The notes beneath the pieces were generated by a model. It was not told where the DNA came from and searched no databases. It saw only the letters and a list, made by a program, of their open reading frames with translations. A stretch of DNA of 39,781 nucleotides from a virus. The DNA is taken from positions 1 through 39,781 of the IMG/VR virus record IMGVR_UViG_3300032245_001521. One strand, written 5' to 3'. The stretch's first letter is position 1; the number at the start of each line of letters is the position of its first letter. The translations under genes were made by a program, and so were the position numbers. Positions 27,683 to 34,137 of the stretch are shown in pieces.

Positions 27683-28111
27683 ATGACATGGTTTTATCAA
27701 AATACCCCAGTTGAAACACTGCCCGAAGAGTGCGTGGGGTTTGTTTACGAGATCACAAATAATCTAACTGGACGCAAGTACATAGGCAAAAAACTAGCAA
27801 AATTCTCAAAAACAACTTACAAGACAGTAAAACAAAAAAACGGCATCAAAAAGAAAAAAAAGATACGAAGCAAAATTGATTCTGATTGGCGTGAATACTA
27901 TGGATCGAGTCCAGAGTTGACCGCAGACATAAACACACTAGGCATTGAAAATTTTTCCAGAGAGATACTTTACTATTGTAGATCCAAGGCAGAATGCAGT
28001 TATGTTGAAGCCAGAGAACAATTCAGTAGGCGGGTATTGGAATCAACAGATTATTACAACGGTCATATACAAGTACGTGTGCATGGCTCGCATATCAAGA
28101 AACTATACTAA
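27683..28111 (+). CDS. GIY-YIG family nuclease (short, single domain)
   Basis: A 142-aa protein. GFVYEITNNLTGRKYIGKK (residues 19-37) is the GIY...YIG motif pair in its phage form. DWREYYGSS (about 69-77) and LGIENFSREILYYCRSK (about 86-102) follow the usual pattern, and the Glu in SYVEAREQF (about 105-113) fits the catalytic glutamate position. A Lys-rich insert (QKNGIKKKKKIRSK, about 51-64) separates the two halves. I-TevI and the T4 Seg proteins carry this domain joined to a DNA-binding region; here the protein ends soon after the nuclease domain. It lies about 1 kb upstream of a group I intron-like RNA, and free-standing nucleases of this type can promote homing of a nearby intron. That link is speculative. 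A repair or restriction role is also possible. Confidence 0.8.
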   Translation: MTWFYQNTPVETLPEECVGFVYEITNNLTGRKYIGKKLAKFSKTTYKTVKQKNGIKKKKKIRSKIDSDWREYYGSSPELTADINTLGIENFSREILYYCRSKAECSYVEAREQFSRRVLESTDYYNGHIQVRVHGSHIKKLY

Positions 28112-28114
28112 TTC

Positions 28115-29128
28115 ATGTCCATACTTGCCATTATAGCCGATCCTGGAAAAGGTGGTACATTTTTAGCATGGTCCTTGCACTTTTTAGCAGGGCATGAAAA
28201 ACATTTTTTTGCAAAAGACAACGTTTGGATGAATCTAGCAGACGACCCAATTACTGAGAAAAATGCTCATGGTTTTAAATCAAATCAAGTAACTTCATCC
28301 AAAGAATTTGAATCTTACACTAACAATCTGCTAAACTGTAACACCGCTGATTTTCATACTATATATTTTCATCAGTTCAACGAAAGACCTTACACCGTAA
28401 ATAACAACTTTGAAGAAACAAAAAAAGCCCTAAGCAAGGTTGAAAAAATTTGTAAGAAAAAAATCATATTAACCAATCAAAGAAAAAACTCACTGTATGA
28501 AACATCAACTCGATATAGAATTTTACATTGGTCACTGAGAGATCCCAACATACAAAATTCGTCTGCCGAAGAGCAATTTGAAGATTTTATTGAATTTTTT
28601 TTTAAAGATGATATTGAACATTGGAAAAAACTCAACCTAACTGATATATGGGATCAACGAGAATTTTTAGCGTTAAACTACAGACATGGATATACTGCGT
28701 CAACAATGTCATCATTGATTGATCTTTCTACTGAACATTACAGTGTTGATTGCATGGAATGGTTTAACACTGCTGAATCTTTTATGGAAAATCTTTTTGA
28801 GTATTTAGAAGTTCCGATGTGTCTTGATAGATTTGAACAATGGAAAAATGTTTATCATGCCTGGAGAACCTTGCATTTTCAAAGATTGAATTTTTTGTGG
28901 TGTTTTGATAAAATAATTGATCATATTCTAACTGGCAAATACATGGATTTAACTAGATTTGATCTTGACCTATTGCAAGAATCTGTTATACAACACGAAC
29001 TAATTTACAATCACAATCTCAATCTCAAAACTTGGCAGCTAGAAAAATTTGTCAATACCCAGCAACTTCACAATTTATTAGAACCCAATACGCATCCGTT
29101 GACAGCATATAACACTGTAAAAATTTAA
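28115..29128 (+). CDS. Unrecognised 337-aa protein, possible P-loop/sulfotransferase-like N-terminus
   Basis: The protein begins MSILAIIADPGKGGTFLAWS. The GKGGTFL turn after a hydrophobic strand resembles the phosphate-binding loop of sulfotransferase-like P-loop proteins (typically PxSGTTxL), but it is not the classical GxxxxGK[ST]. The remainder is mostly helical, with aromatic-rich segments (FEDFIEFFFKDDIEHWKKL, HYSVDCMEWFNTAE, FEYLEVPMCLDRFEQW, YHAWRTLHFQRLNFLW) and ends HPLTAYNTVKI. A late segment of the form 'W...AESFMENLFEYLEVP' is reminiscent of the sulfotransferase C-terminal helix. The function is not established. The DNA is visibly AT-rich compared with gp46 or gp20. It starts 3 bases after the GIY-YIG stop and is the last protein gene before the structured RNA. 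Confidence 0.7.
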   Translation: MSILAIIADPGKGGTFLAWSLHFLAGHEKHFFAKDNVWMNLADDPITEKNAHGFKSNQVTSSKEFESYTNNLLNCNTADFHTIYFHQFNERPYTVNNNFEETKKALSKVEKICKKKIILTNQRKNSLYETSTRYRILHWSLRDPNIQNSSAEEQFEDFIEFFFKDDIEHWKKLNLTDIWDQREFLALNYRHGYTASTMSSLIDLSTEHYSVDCMEWFNTAESFMENLFEYLEVPMCLDRFEQWKNVYHAWRTLHFQRLNFLWCFDKIIDHILTGKYMDLTRFDLDLLQESVIQHELIYNHNLNLKTWQLEKFVNTQQLHNLLEPNTHPLTAYNTVKI

Positions 29129-29134
29129 TCAATA

Positions 29135-29503
29135 TCAAAGACTCTGTGTTGGGCGCAATGGCCCAACCCCATTGAGGAACGGTGCAATACCCGGTCCAGA
29201 CTTGGGCGTCAAAGAACAGCTACTAACTTAAGGCAGCAAACGATTCGGGCTCTGTGAAACAGATACAACCCGTGCTTATAGGACTTGGATCTATTTCGGG
29301 TCACTAGGGTTCCGTTGACATGTGAAGCTAGAGTAGGGGGTACCGGTCAACCGCCTCCGTGTTGGAAACAACAATCTCTTTAAAATAGATGACTGCGGTC
29401 ACTCAGATGATGCATTCAATTCACCGTGCATACGGTGAATTATGACCACAGTATCTAGATGATACTTAGAAGACAACACGTTGATGAACGAAGTGAAATC
29501 AAC
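29135..29503 (+). ncRNA. Structured RNA with a group I intron-like core, no recognisable exons
   Basis: No protein gene fits here. Many helices form on the plus strand: GTTGGGC/GCCCAAC (29148-29154 with 29161-29167); CGGG/CCCG (29246-29249 with 29269-29272) enclosing TCTGT-GAA-ACAGA (29251-29263), with TACAA unpaired on the 3' side; TGTTG-GAAA-CAACA (29360-29373, a GNRA tetraloop); GGGGG/CCTCC enclosing CGG-TCAA-CCG (29336-29358); CTG.GGTCA/TGACC.CAG (29393-29401 with 29443-29451) around a perfect 10-bp hairpin (29418-29441); and GTTGAT/ATCAAC. The CGGG-hairpin-ACAA-CCCGTGCT...TAGGACT order matches what I remember of P4-P5-J5/4-P6 in the T4 td intron. GTCACTA (29300-29306) can pair with TAGATGAC (29386-29393) as P7 with a bulged A, with the GAAA hairpin as P8 and the later stems as P9 elements. 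Exact ends and splice sites are unknown. Confidence 0.65.
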
Positions 29504-29523
29504 AGATCTCGTTAGAGATCTTT
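29504..29523 (+). terminator. Hairpin between converging transcripts, possible terminator
   Basis: AGATCTC-GTTA-GAGATCT is a perfect 7-bp hairpin followed on the plus strand by only two further T residues before AATC. It sits exactly where the plus-strand RNA meets the 3' end of the minus-strand 114-aa gene. The short T tract makes it a weak intrinsic terminator; it could instead be a 3'-end stabilising hairpin or a last stem of the structured RNA. Confidence 0.45.
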
Positions 29524-29866
29524 AATCGTTGAGATTAGTATCTGGCCAATCTCTAAACAGTGCATGTTGAATGTTTCCTGAAACAAACTGATTGAATGAT
29601 TTGTGTTTGGTTTCAAGATCACCTTTGAGTGGAGCAACACGTTTGAATGCTGAATCCATTTGACCCATGTCTTTGAACTCCATAATAATCATCCACTCAG
29701 GCATGTCAGCAATGCTACGGAATCCCATCTTGCAACGTGTGATTCTGTAAGTTTCCATTCTTCCCTCTTCAACCAAATGATCAAAGAAACTTTTCATTCC
29801 ATTGACCCAGTCAATGTCTGAGATGTCTCCCTCTTTGTCTGCCCAAATTGTGTATAAGTCTGCCAT
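29522..29866 (-). CDS. Unrecognised 114-aa small alpha/beta protein
   Basis: The protein starts MADLYTIWADKEGDISDIDW. The pattern of strands and helices (GMKSFFDHLVEEGRMETYRI, ITRCKMGFRSIADMPEWMII, FKDMGQMDSAFKRV) resembles small dimeric alpha-beta barrel (ferredoxin-like) proteins, but no named family can be supported by eye. The start has CTGGAG upstream, inside the end of the preceding GNAT-like gene, 3 bases after that gene's stop. It is the last gene of the gp26 operon and ends at the hairpin next to the structured RNA. Its function is unknown, and an accessory metabolic or host-takeover role is only a guess. Confidence 0.75.
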   Translation of the reverse strand: MADLYTIWADKEGDISDIDWVNGMKSFFDHLVEEGRMETYRITRCKMGFRSIADMPEWMIIMEFKDMGQMDSAFKRVAPLKGDLETKHKSFNQFVSGNIQHALFRDWPDTNLND

Positions 29867-29869
29867 AAT

Positions 29870-30304
29870 TTACTCCAGTGGTCCTAAAATTTCAAATCCG
29901 TCTATTTCAGATTTGTACAGGTGTGCTTGTTCAAGGTACAAGTATCGGAATCCTCGTGCTTTGTATATGGCGCACTCTGTTTTCATTGTTTCTATGCCCA
30001 TGCGTAGTCGGGGATTGTGATAGGTCCATGCAAACTGATCACATAGTGCATTGTGTTCATCATAGCGTTTGATCAAAGAAAACGCCACTAACTTGGCCTG
30101 GTCGTAATACCCAATCACGTCAGTCATGGGATCAGTATAACGACTGTCGAATATAGGCATGACACTGGCAAAATGCTTGTAAGTGCAGTAGGTTTTGTAG
30201 ATGGCATTGAGTGCAGGGATGTCAGGTTTGGCCATGTACATCCATTCCACATTGATCTTGTAGTTGGTTTTATTGAGATCTATTCTTGCAAACTGATATG
30301 TCAT
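29870..30304 (-). CDS. GNAT-like acetyltransferase-fold protein
   Basis: A 144-aa protein. The second half has the GNAT rhythm: VIGYYDQAKLVAFSLIKRYD (strand-turn-strand), ALCDQFAWTYHNPRLRMGIE (strand, then the start of helix 3) and MKTECAIYKARGFRYLYLEQ, ending with the short GPLE tail. The canonical acetyl-CoA loop Q/RxxGxG/A is replaced by NPRLRMGI, so cofactor binding is uncertain. The pattern also resembles the GNAT half of aminoacyl-tRNA-protein transferases. The start ATG overlaps the upstream stop as ATGA, implying coupled translation within the gp26 operon. The substrate is unknown. Confidence 0.7.
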   Translation of the reverse strand: MTYQFARIDLNKTNYKINVEWMYMAKPDIPALNAIYKTYCTYKHFASVMPIFDSRYTDPMTDVIGYYDQAKLVAFSLIKRYDEHNALCDQFAWTYHNPRLRMGIETMKTECAIYKARGFRYLYLEQAHLYKSEIDGFEILGPLE

Positions 30305-30801
30305 CTTGGATCCACTCTGTGATTAAACAGCTCGGTTAGATAAGTTTCTGGCCAGGTATGATAGAAACCTTTGGTGCCCATTTGTTGTGCGGCTGTGTTT
30401 AATTTGCTGAGACTTTGAACCAGTACCAATGCATATTGCCCTTGATTCATTGTCACACCGTTGACATCTTCTATATCAGCGGGATGATCTTCCAAGGCCA
30501 AGATATCTTTGCCCAACAAAAATTCTGTGTTGGCTGACTCAATGTCAGTGTGAAAACGCTTATAAGGCCACTCTGCAGGATCGTAGGCATACACAATGAC
30601 TTCGTATGCACCCATGCCCCAGCGAGCACGATTGCGCAGGTCCAAATAAGGATCTGTGCCTAGCAACACTTGTATGGTTCTATTTAAACGTGCTTGTCGT
30701 GCAAACGGGCAAGGAGGCCACCCTCCCAAACTGGGATGTGGTACTTCTACAAAGCGTTCACTCCAGGCCAAGATGTCAGCAGTAACAGTTTCTAAATTCA
30801 T
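30301..30801 (-). CDS. Unrecognised 166-aa protein with a GGWPPCPFA motif
   Basis: The protein starts MNLETVTADILAWSERFVEV. A conserved-looking motif GGWPPCPFARQARLN (residues 26-40) is followed by an alpha/beta body: YEVIVYAYDPAEW, DILALEDHPADIEDVNG and GQYALVLVQSLSKLNTAAQQ. The CPFA element after a helix recalls the 'CPFA' motif of the DUF1415 family, but the similarity is limited to that short stretch. The ATG overlaps the stop of the small gp51-position gene (TAATG) and its stop overlaps the next ATG. It is therefore translated as part of the gp26 operon. Its function is unknown. Confidence 0.75.
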   Translation of the reverse strand: MNLETVTADILAWSERFVEVPHPSLGGWPPCPFARQARLNRTIQVLLGTDPYLDLRNRARWGMGAYEVIVYAYDPAEWPYKRFHTDIESANTEFLLGKDILALEDHPADIEDVNGVTMNQGQYALVLVQSLSKLNTAAQQMGTKGFYHTWPETYLTELFNHRVDPR

Positions 30802-30989
30802 TAAAAGAAAGGCAGTCCAGATTTTTTAGTAGTGTCGAGGTTTTCTTTGACAATGGTGTTGATGATTTCGCGCTCTTCTCGACTCATCTGCATGGCTTCG
30901 TCGTATGTAACGCCGCCTCGCATGTACCAACACAGTTTTAAAACGTCTCTCTTGATGTCCTGTGTTTCTTTCTCCATGGCATCAATCAT
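30801..30989 (-). CDS. Small protein in the gp51 position (baseplate hub assembly candidate)
   Basis: From the ATG at 30989 this is 62 aa: MIDAMEKETQDIKRDVLKLC, then WYMRGGVTYDEAMQMSREER and a C-terminus ending KKSGLPFF. Such short, helical, conserved proteins follow gp26 in T4-like marine phages and are sometimes labelled gp51-like, though T4 gp51 itself is 249 aa. The frame stays open further upstream (to 31082), but that would overlap gp26 by 67 bases and need translation through unrelated sequence, so the shorter start is preferred. No strong Shine-Dalgarno sequence precedes it; coupling to gp26, which ends 26 bases upstream, is likely. An assembly role is inferred from position only. Confidence 0.65.
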   Translation of the reverse strand: MIDAMEKETQDIKRDVLKLCWYMRGGVTYDEAMQMSREEREIINTIVKENLDTTKKSGLPFF

Positions 30990-31015
30990 TTTGGTAATGC
31001 CGTCGGAGTCCAGTA

Positions 31016-31858
31016 CTAGGAGGCGGTCACGAAAAAATTTGTTACGTCCAAGGTAAATGATTGCTCGTATTCGTGACTGCACTCTTCACAGGTCATTTTG
31101 ATTGGTTTTATTTCACTGGCAGATCGCAATTTTATAATGTGTTCTTTGATGCTGTCAAACACAATCTTTGGACTGTTTACTAAAAATTCATGTATTTGTT
31201 CTTGGTCAGTGACCATGGCGTCAGTGGTGCGTATGGCGCTGATACTGTGAGCAATACTGCGTATGGTCAATGCAGTTATGCGCTTGAATGCTTCACCTAG
31301 TCGGGACATTTTTTCTTCCTGGGTAAGGTCAACGTCGTTGATCATGTTGATGATTTTTTGATCTTCATACTGTACCTTGCCCACTTCGTTGATTTGGCGA
31401 TAAGTCATGGGACTGCAATGAATGGTCAAATCTCCAGCAACCAAGGGTTGATCGTAGTTGGGCATTTGTTGTTGATCCAGTACTATTCTCAAGTCAATAC
31501 TGATTTGATGCACATGATTGCAATTGGGACAACTGCTGTTGATTTCCATTTCGGTACCATAACTGGCCAATCTCACAGCAGCCAGCAGTGCATTGAGATC
31601 CCCTGAATGCACTGCCCAAGGGTCCAGGATGTTGGGCACACAACTGCGAATTATTTCCACAATGGTTGAACCATTGAACAAGGCATCAGGGGTGCGTGTG
31701 GCGATCTCGTCCACAGCAGTCATGGGATAGATGGGCAGTTCTCCATTTTCGGGCATTTGAATTGTGCCAGGTGGATAGAACTTGCCACCACTGGGCAGCC
31801 TCAAGAAAATCACTGGTTGTCGAAAGTACTTGCGCAAAGGATTAGCTGTTTGGTTCAT
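31016..31858 (-). CDS. 26: Baseplate hub protein gp26-like
   Basis: A 280-aa protein (T4 gp26 is about 208 aa). The N-terminus (LRKYFRQPVIFLRLPSGGKF, YPPGTIQMPENGELPIYPMT) and the following AVDEIATRTPDALFNGSTIV, EIIRSCVPNI..PW and DLNALLAAVRLASYGTEMEI form the pattern of the T4 gp26 baseplate family. Two CxxC pairs (C110/C113 in SCPNC and about C257/C260 in CEEC) suggest a zinc ribbon, common in marine relatives. The start is ATG 31858 with GGTGG upstream. It heads a minus-strand operon, divergent from the tape-measure-like gene, with 46 bases between the two start codons. Confidence 0.85.
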   Translation of the reverse strand: MNQTANPLRKYFRQPVIFLRLPSGGKFYPPGTIQMPENGELPIYPMTAVDEIATRTPDALFNGSTIVEIIRSCVPNILDPWAVHSGDLNALLAAVRLASYGTEMEINSSCPNCNHVHQISIDLRIVLDQQQMPNYDQPLVAGDLTIHCSPMTYRQINEVGKVQYEDQKIINMINDVDLTQEEKMSRLGEAFKRITALTIRSIAHSISAIRTTDAMVTDQEQIHEFLVNSPKIVFDSIKEHIIKLRSASEIKPIKMTCEECSHEYEQSFTLDVTNFFVTAS

Positions 31859-31868
31859 TTTTTACCAC

Positions 31869-31876
31869 CATAAATA
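31869..31876 (+). promoter_or_regulatory. T4-late-type promoter box before the tape-measure-like gene
   Basis: CATAAATA in the 46-base divergent gap, 28 bases before the ATG at 31905. It differs from the T4 late consensus TATAAATA at the first base only and is identical to the box before gp6. It would drive the tape-measure and head-gene transcription unit. Confidence 0.6.
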
Positions 31877-31904
31877 TAGTCACATACTTATCGGACAAAA
31901 AAAC

Positions 31905-34118
31905 ATGGCTGACGAAATTCAAGCACTACAACAAGCAGCGGCTCAATTGGCCGGAACATTTCAAGGACTCGATAATGCCACTGAAAATGCTACCCAAGGT
32001 GTACAATCGTTGGGCAAAACAGCCTACGAAAGCAGTAAAGCCACTGTAAAAAGTTTCAACAACTTTGCCCAGACTATGGGGCAAGGTCAAACCGGTATCA
32101 AAAATTTCACCAGTTTAATTCGTGGAGTCACTGGTTCGTTGGGCGCCATGGCCTCTGTGGTACCCAAGTACGGTGAAGCAATAAAACAAGTTACAGATGC
32201 CATTGGCAATGTTTCTGAGTACCTAGTAGTTCAACTGGATGAACTTGCTACTGCATTTGATCAAATGGGACAAGTGGGAGCTCTTACTGCCCGTGGTATG
32301 GAAGGTCTCAATGATCAATTTTTAAAATCTGGTCTTACTCTAACTCAATTTGTAAAGCAAGTTAACGAAAATTCCACAGCCCTGGCACGTTTCCGGGGTA
32401 TGACAGCCAAGGGTGCTGATGACTTTGCGGCCATCACTGGCAAGTTGGTTGATCGCACTGAAGGTGCTGATGACAGCCTGCGTCGACTGGGCATGGGCAG
32501 TGAAGATATTGCCAACACCGCGGCAGCATTTGTCACACAACAAACTCGTCTGGGCCTAGCTCAGAAAATGACCAATGAACAGATCATTGATGGCACTAGA
32601 AAATACGCATTTGAATTGGATGCGCTGTCAAAGGCCACTGGACTGAATCGCCAGGCCATACAAAAACAACAAGATGCCGCACTCAGCGAAGCAAGATTTC
32701 GTGCCAACATTGATGAATTAAATGCTCAAGGTGAGGCAGGCCAAAAAGCTGCCAAAGCACTGCTGAATTTTCAAACACAGTTATCTGACGTTGGTCCTGA
32801 ACTGGGGCAAGGCGCAAGAGATCTAGCGTCAGGTGCTGCCAACACAGATGCTGCCAAAAAACTCATAGCCAGTTCTGGCGGTGCCGCGCAAGAAATTATA
32901 AACAACCTCAAAAACGGCACAATTGATCAGTACGAGGCTATAAATCAATTGCAAGCGTCCACTCGCAGTATGGGCACAGCCATGCGAGACAATGCCAAGT
33001 ATGTGGATCGTGCCAACTCAGCATTTGTTGATTATGCTCAAATATCAGACTTGAATACCGCACAATTTGTAAAAAATGGCGATGAAATAACTCGAATACA
33101 AAAAGAACAAACTACCAAGCCTCCCAAAGTACCAGGGCAGATATTTGATGATCTTACAACTCAAGTGATCAATGTGCAAAAGGACATGGAACAAATGGGG
33201 GTTGAACTCAACAAACTCAACCGAATTTTCTTGCCTGCTACTGCGGCATCAGTTCACTCAGTGACCAGTTCTATGACAGGTCTTGTTAAATTACTCAACA
33301 AACTAACACAGCCATCGAAACCTGAGACACCAGCTCAAATAGCTGAGAGAGATCGACAAACACAACAAAATTCAAATCCCCATGGGGAAATTGATCAAGG
33401 CCCAGAACAAGGTCGATTGAATAGACAACAGCAAGAACAACTGAGACAGGGAAATCCAAACACAGGCACCAATCCTGTGTTTAAAAATCAATCTTCTACA
33501 CAAAATGCGCGACCCAATGCGCAAAACGTATCATACACAAATACAGCAACTCAATCAGCTGATCCTTATGCTGGATTACGAATCAAAAGTGCAGAAAGCA
33601 CCGCAGGCGGCGATGTCAACGCAAAACTGCCAGAAATTGCTAGATTGATTCAACAGCAGTTAGGCAGTGATTTAAAATACTTTTCTGCGTTCAATGATCG
33701 ATATCACATGGATACCCACAGTGCTCATGCTCAAGGCCGTGCCTTAGATTTCACACTGATAGATCCTAAAAAGTCTGCAGCCGTGGCATCACAACTCAGT
33801 GTCATGCCTGGTGTAGCACAAGTACTGGATGAATATACCTATCCATCAAGTGGATCCACAGGTGGACACATACACGCTGAAATCTCGGCCAAAAACGGTG
33901 CCATACTCAGTGGTCCTGCCAGTGGTTATCAGCCCAGTTTGGCCATGCACGGCACAGAAGCCATAGTACCGCTGAATCCGTCCACAGTTCAAAATCTCAC
34001 AGGAAACAAAGACGATTCAGACCTCATGCGTGAGCAGATAAACAAAATGGACGAAATGATCGGTGTTCTTAAAAATCAGCTCACAGTGACCACAAAGTTA
34101 ATGCAGTACTCTGCTTGA
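31905..34118 (+). CDS. Tape-measure-like tail protein with C-terminal M15-type peptidase domain
   Basis: From the ATG at 31905 this is 737 aa. An upstream in-frame ATG at 31782 lies inside gp26 and is rejected. The first 450 residues or so are Gln/Ala-rich and largely helical (EIQALQQAAAQLAGTFQGLD, DAIGNVSEYLVVQLDELATA), as in tape-measure proteins, followed by a disordered Gln/Asn/Pro-rich linker (about 470-565). Residues about 565-675 carry M15 (VanY/endolysin-type) zinc peptidase motifs: SAHAQGRALD (S606, H608, D615), matching SxHxxGxAxD, and HIH (H655, H657). The end has AMHGTEAIVPLNPSTVQ, a sequence common at the C-termini of phage tape-measure proteins. It probably sets tail length and opens the peptidoglycan during DNA entry. 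T4 gp29 is the positional analogue but is not obviously similar. Confidence 0.8.
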   Translation: MADEIQALQQAAAQLAGTFQGLDNATENATQGVQSLGKTAYESSKATVKSFNNFAQTMGQGQTGIKNFTSLIRGVTGSLGAMASVVPKYGEAIKQVTDAIGNVSEYLVVQLDELATAFDQMGQVGALTARGMEGLNDQFLKSGLTLTQFVKQVNENSTALARFRGMTAKGADDFAAITGKLVDRTEGADDSLRRLGMGSEDIANTAAAFVTQQTRLGLAQKMTNEQIIDGTRKYAFELDALSKATGLNRQAIQKQQDAALSEARFRANIDELNAQGEAGQKAAKALLNFQTQLSDVGPELGQGARDLASGAANTDAAKKLIASSGGAAQEIINNLKNGTIDQYEAINQLQASTRSMGTAMRDNAKYVDRANSAFVDYAQISDLNTAQFVKNGDEITRIQKEQTTKPPKVPGQIFDDLTTQVINVQKDMEQMGVELNKLNRIFLPATAASVHSVTSSMTGLVKLLNKLTQPSKPETPAQIAERDRQTQQNSNPHGEIDQGPEQGRLNRQQQEQLRQGNPNTGTNPVFKNQSSTQNARPNAQNVSYTNTATQSADPYAGLRIKSAESTAGGDVNAKLPEIARLIQQQLGSDLKYFSAFNDRYHMDTHSAHAQGRALDFTLIDPKKSAAVASQLSVMPGVAQVLDEYTYPSSGSTGGHIHAEISAKNGAILSGPASGYQPSLAMHGTEAIVPLNPSTVQNLTGNKDDSDLMREQINKMDEMIGVLKNQLTVTTKLMQYSA

Positions 34119-34124
34119 TCACGG

Positions 34125-34130
34125 TAAATA
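34125..34130 (+). promoter_or_regulatory. TAAATA box 7 bases before gp20
   Basis: CGGTAAATAGTTCACT precedes the gp20 ATG in a 19-base gap. The 7-base spacing from TAAATA to ATG equals that before gp25 and the 73-aa gene, and no Shine-Dalgarno sequence fits in between. Confidence 0.5.
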
Positions 34131-34137
34131 GTTCACT

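Noticed and set aside
29228-29310. A tmRNA-like tag (GCAAACGAT, encoding Ala-Asn-Asp) inside the structured RNA
   Set aside because: The frame runs on to a long non-typical sequence ending SISGH rather than a short ALAA-type tag, there is no TTCRA T-loop or alanine acceptor stem, and the group I-like core explains the same bases better.
29135-29503. RNase P RNA as an explanation of the structured region
   Set aside because: The GAGGAA near 29174 is not followed by the conserved P4 sequence and the 3' ACAGAA...GGCUUA partner is missing.
30990-31082. Longer version of the small gp51-position protein
   Set aside because: It would overlap gp26 by 67 bases; the conserved-looking helical part begins at the ATG at 30989.
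31782-31904. Longer start for the tape-measure-like protein (ATG 31782)
   Set aside because: The extra 41 residues overlap the gp26 gene on the other strand, and the late-type promoter box at 31869-31876 would lie inside the gene.
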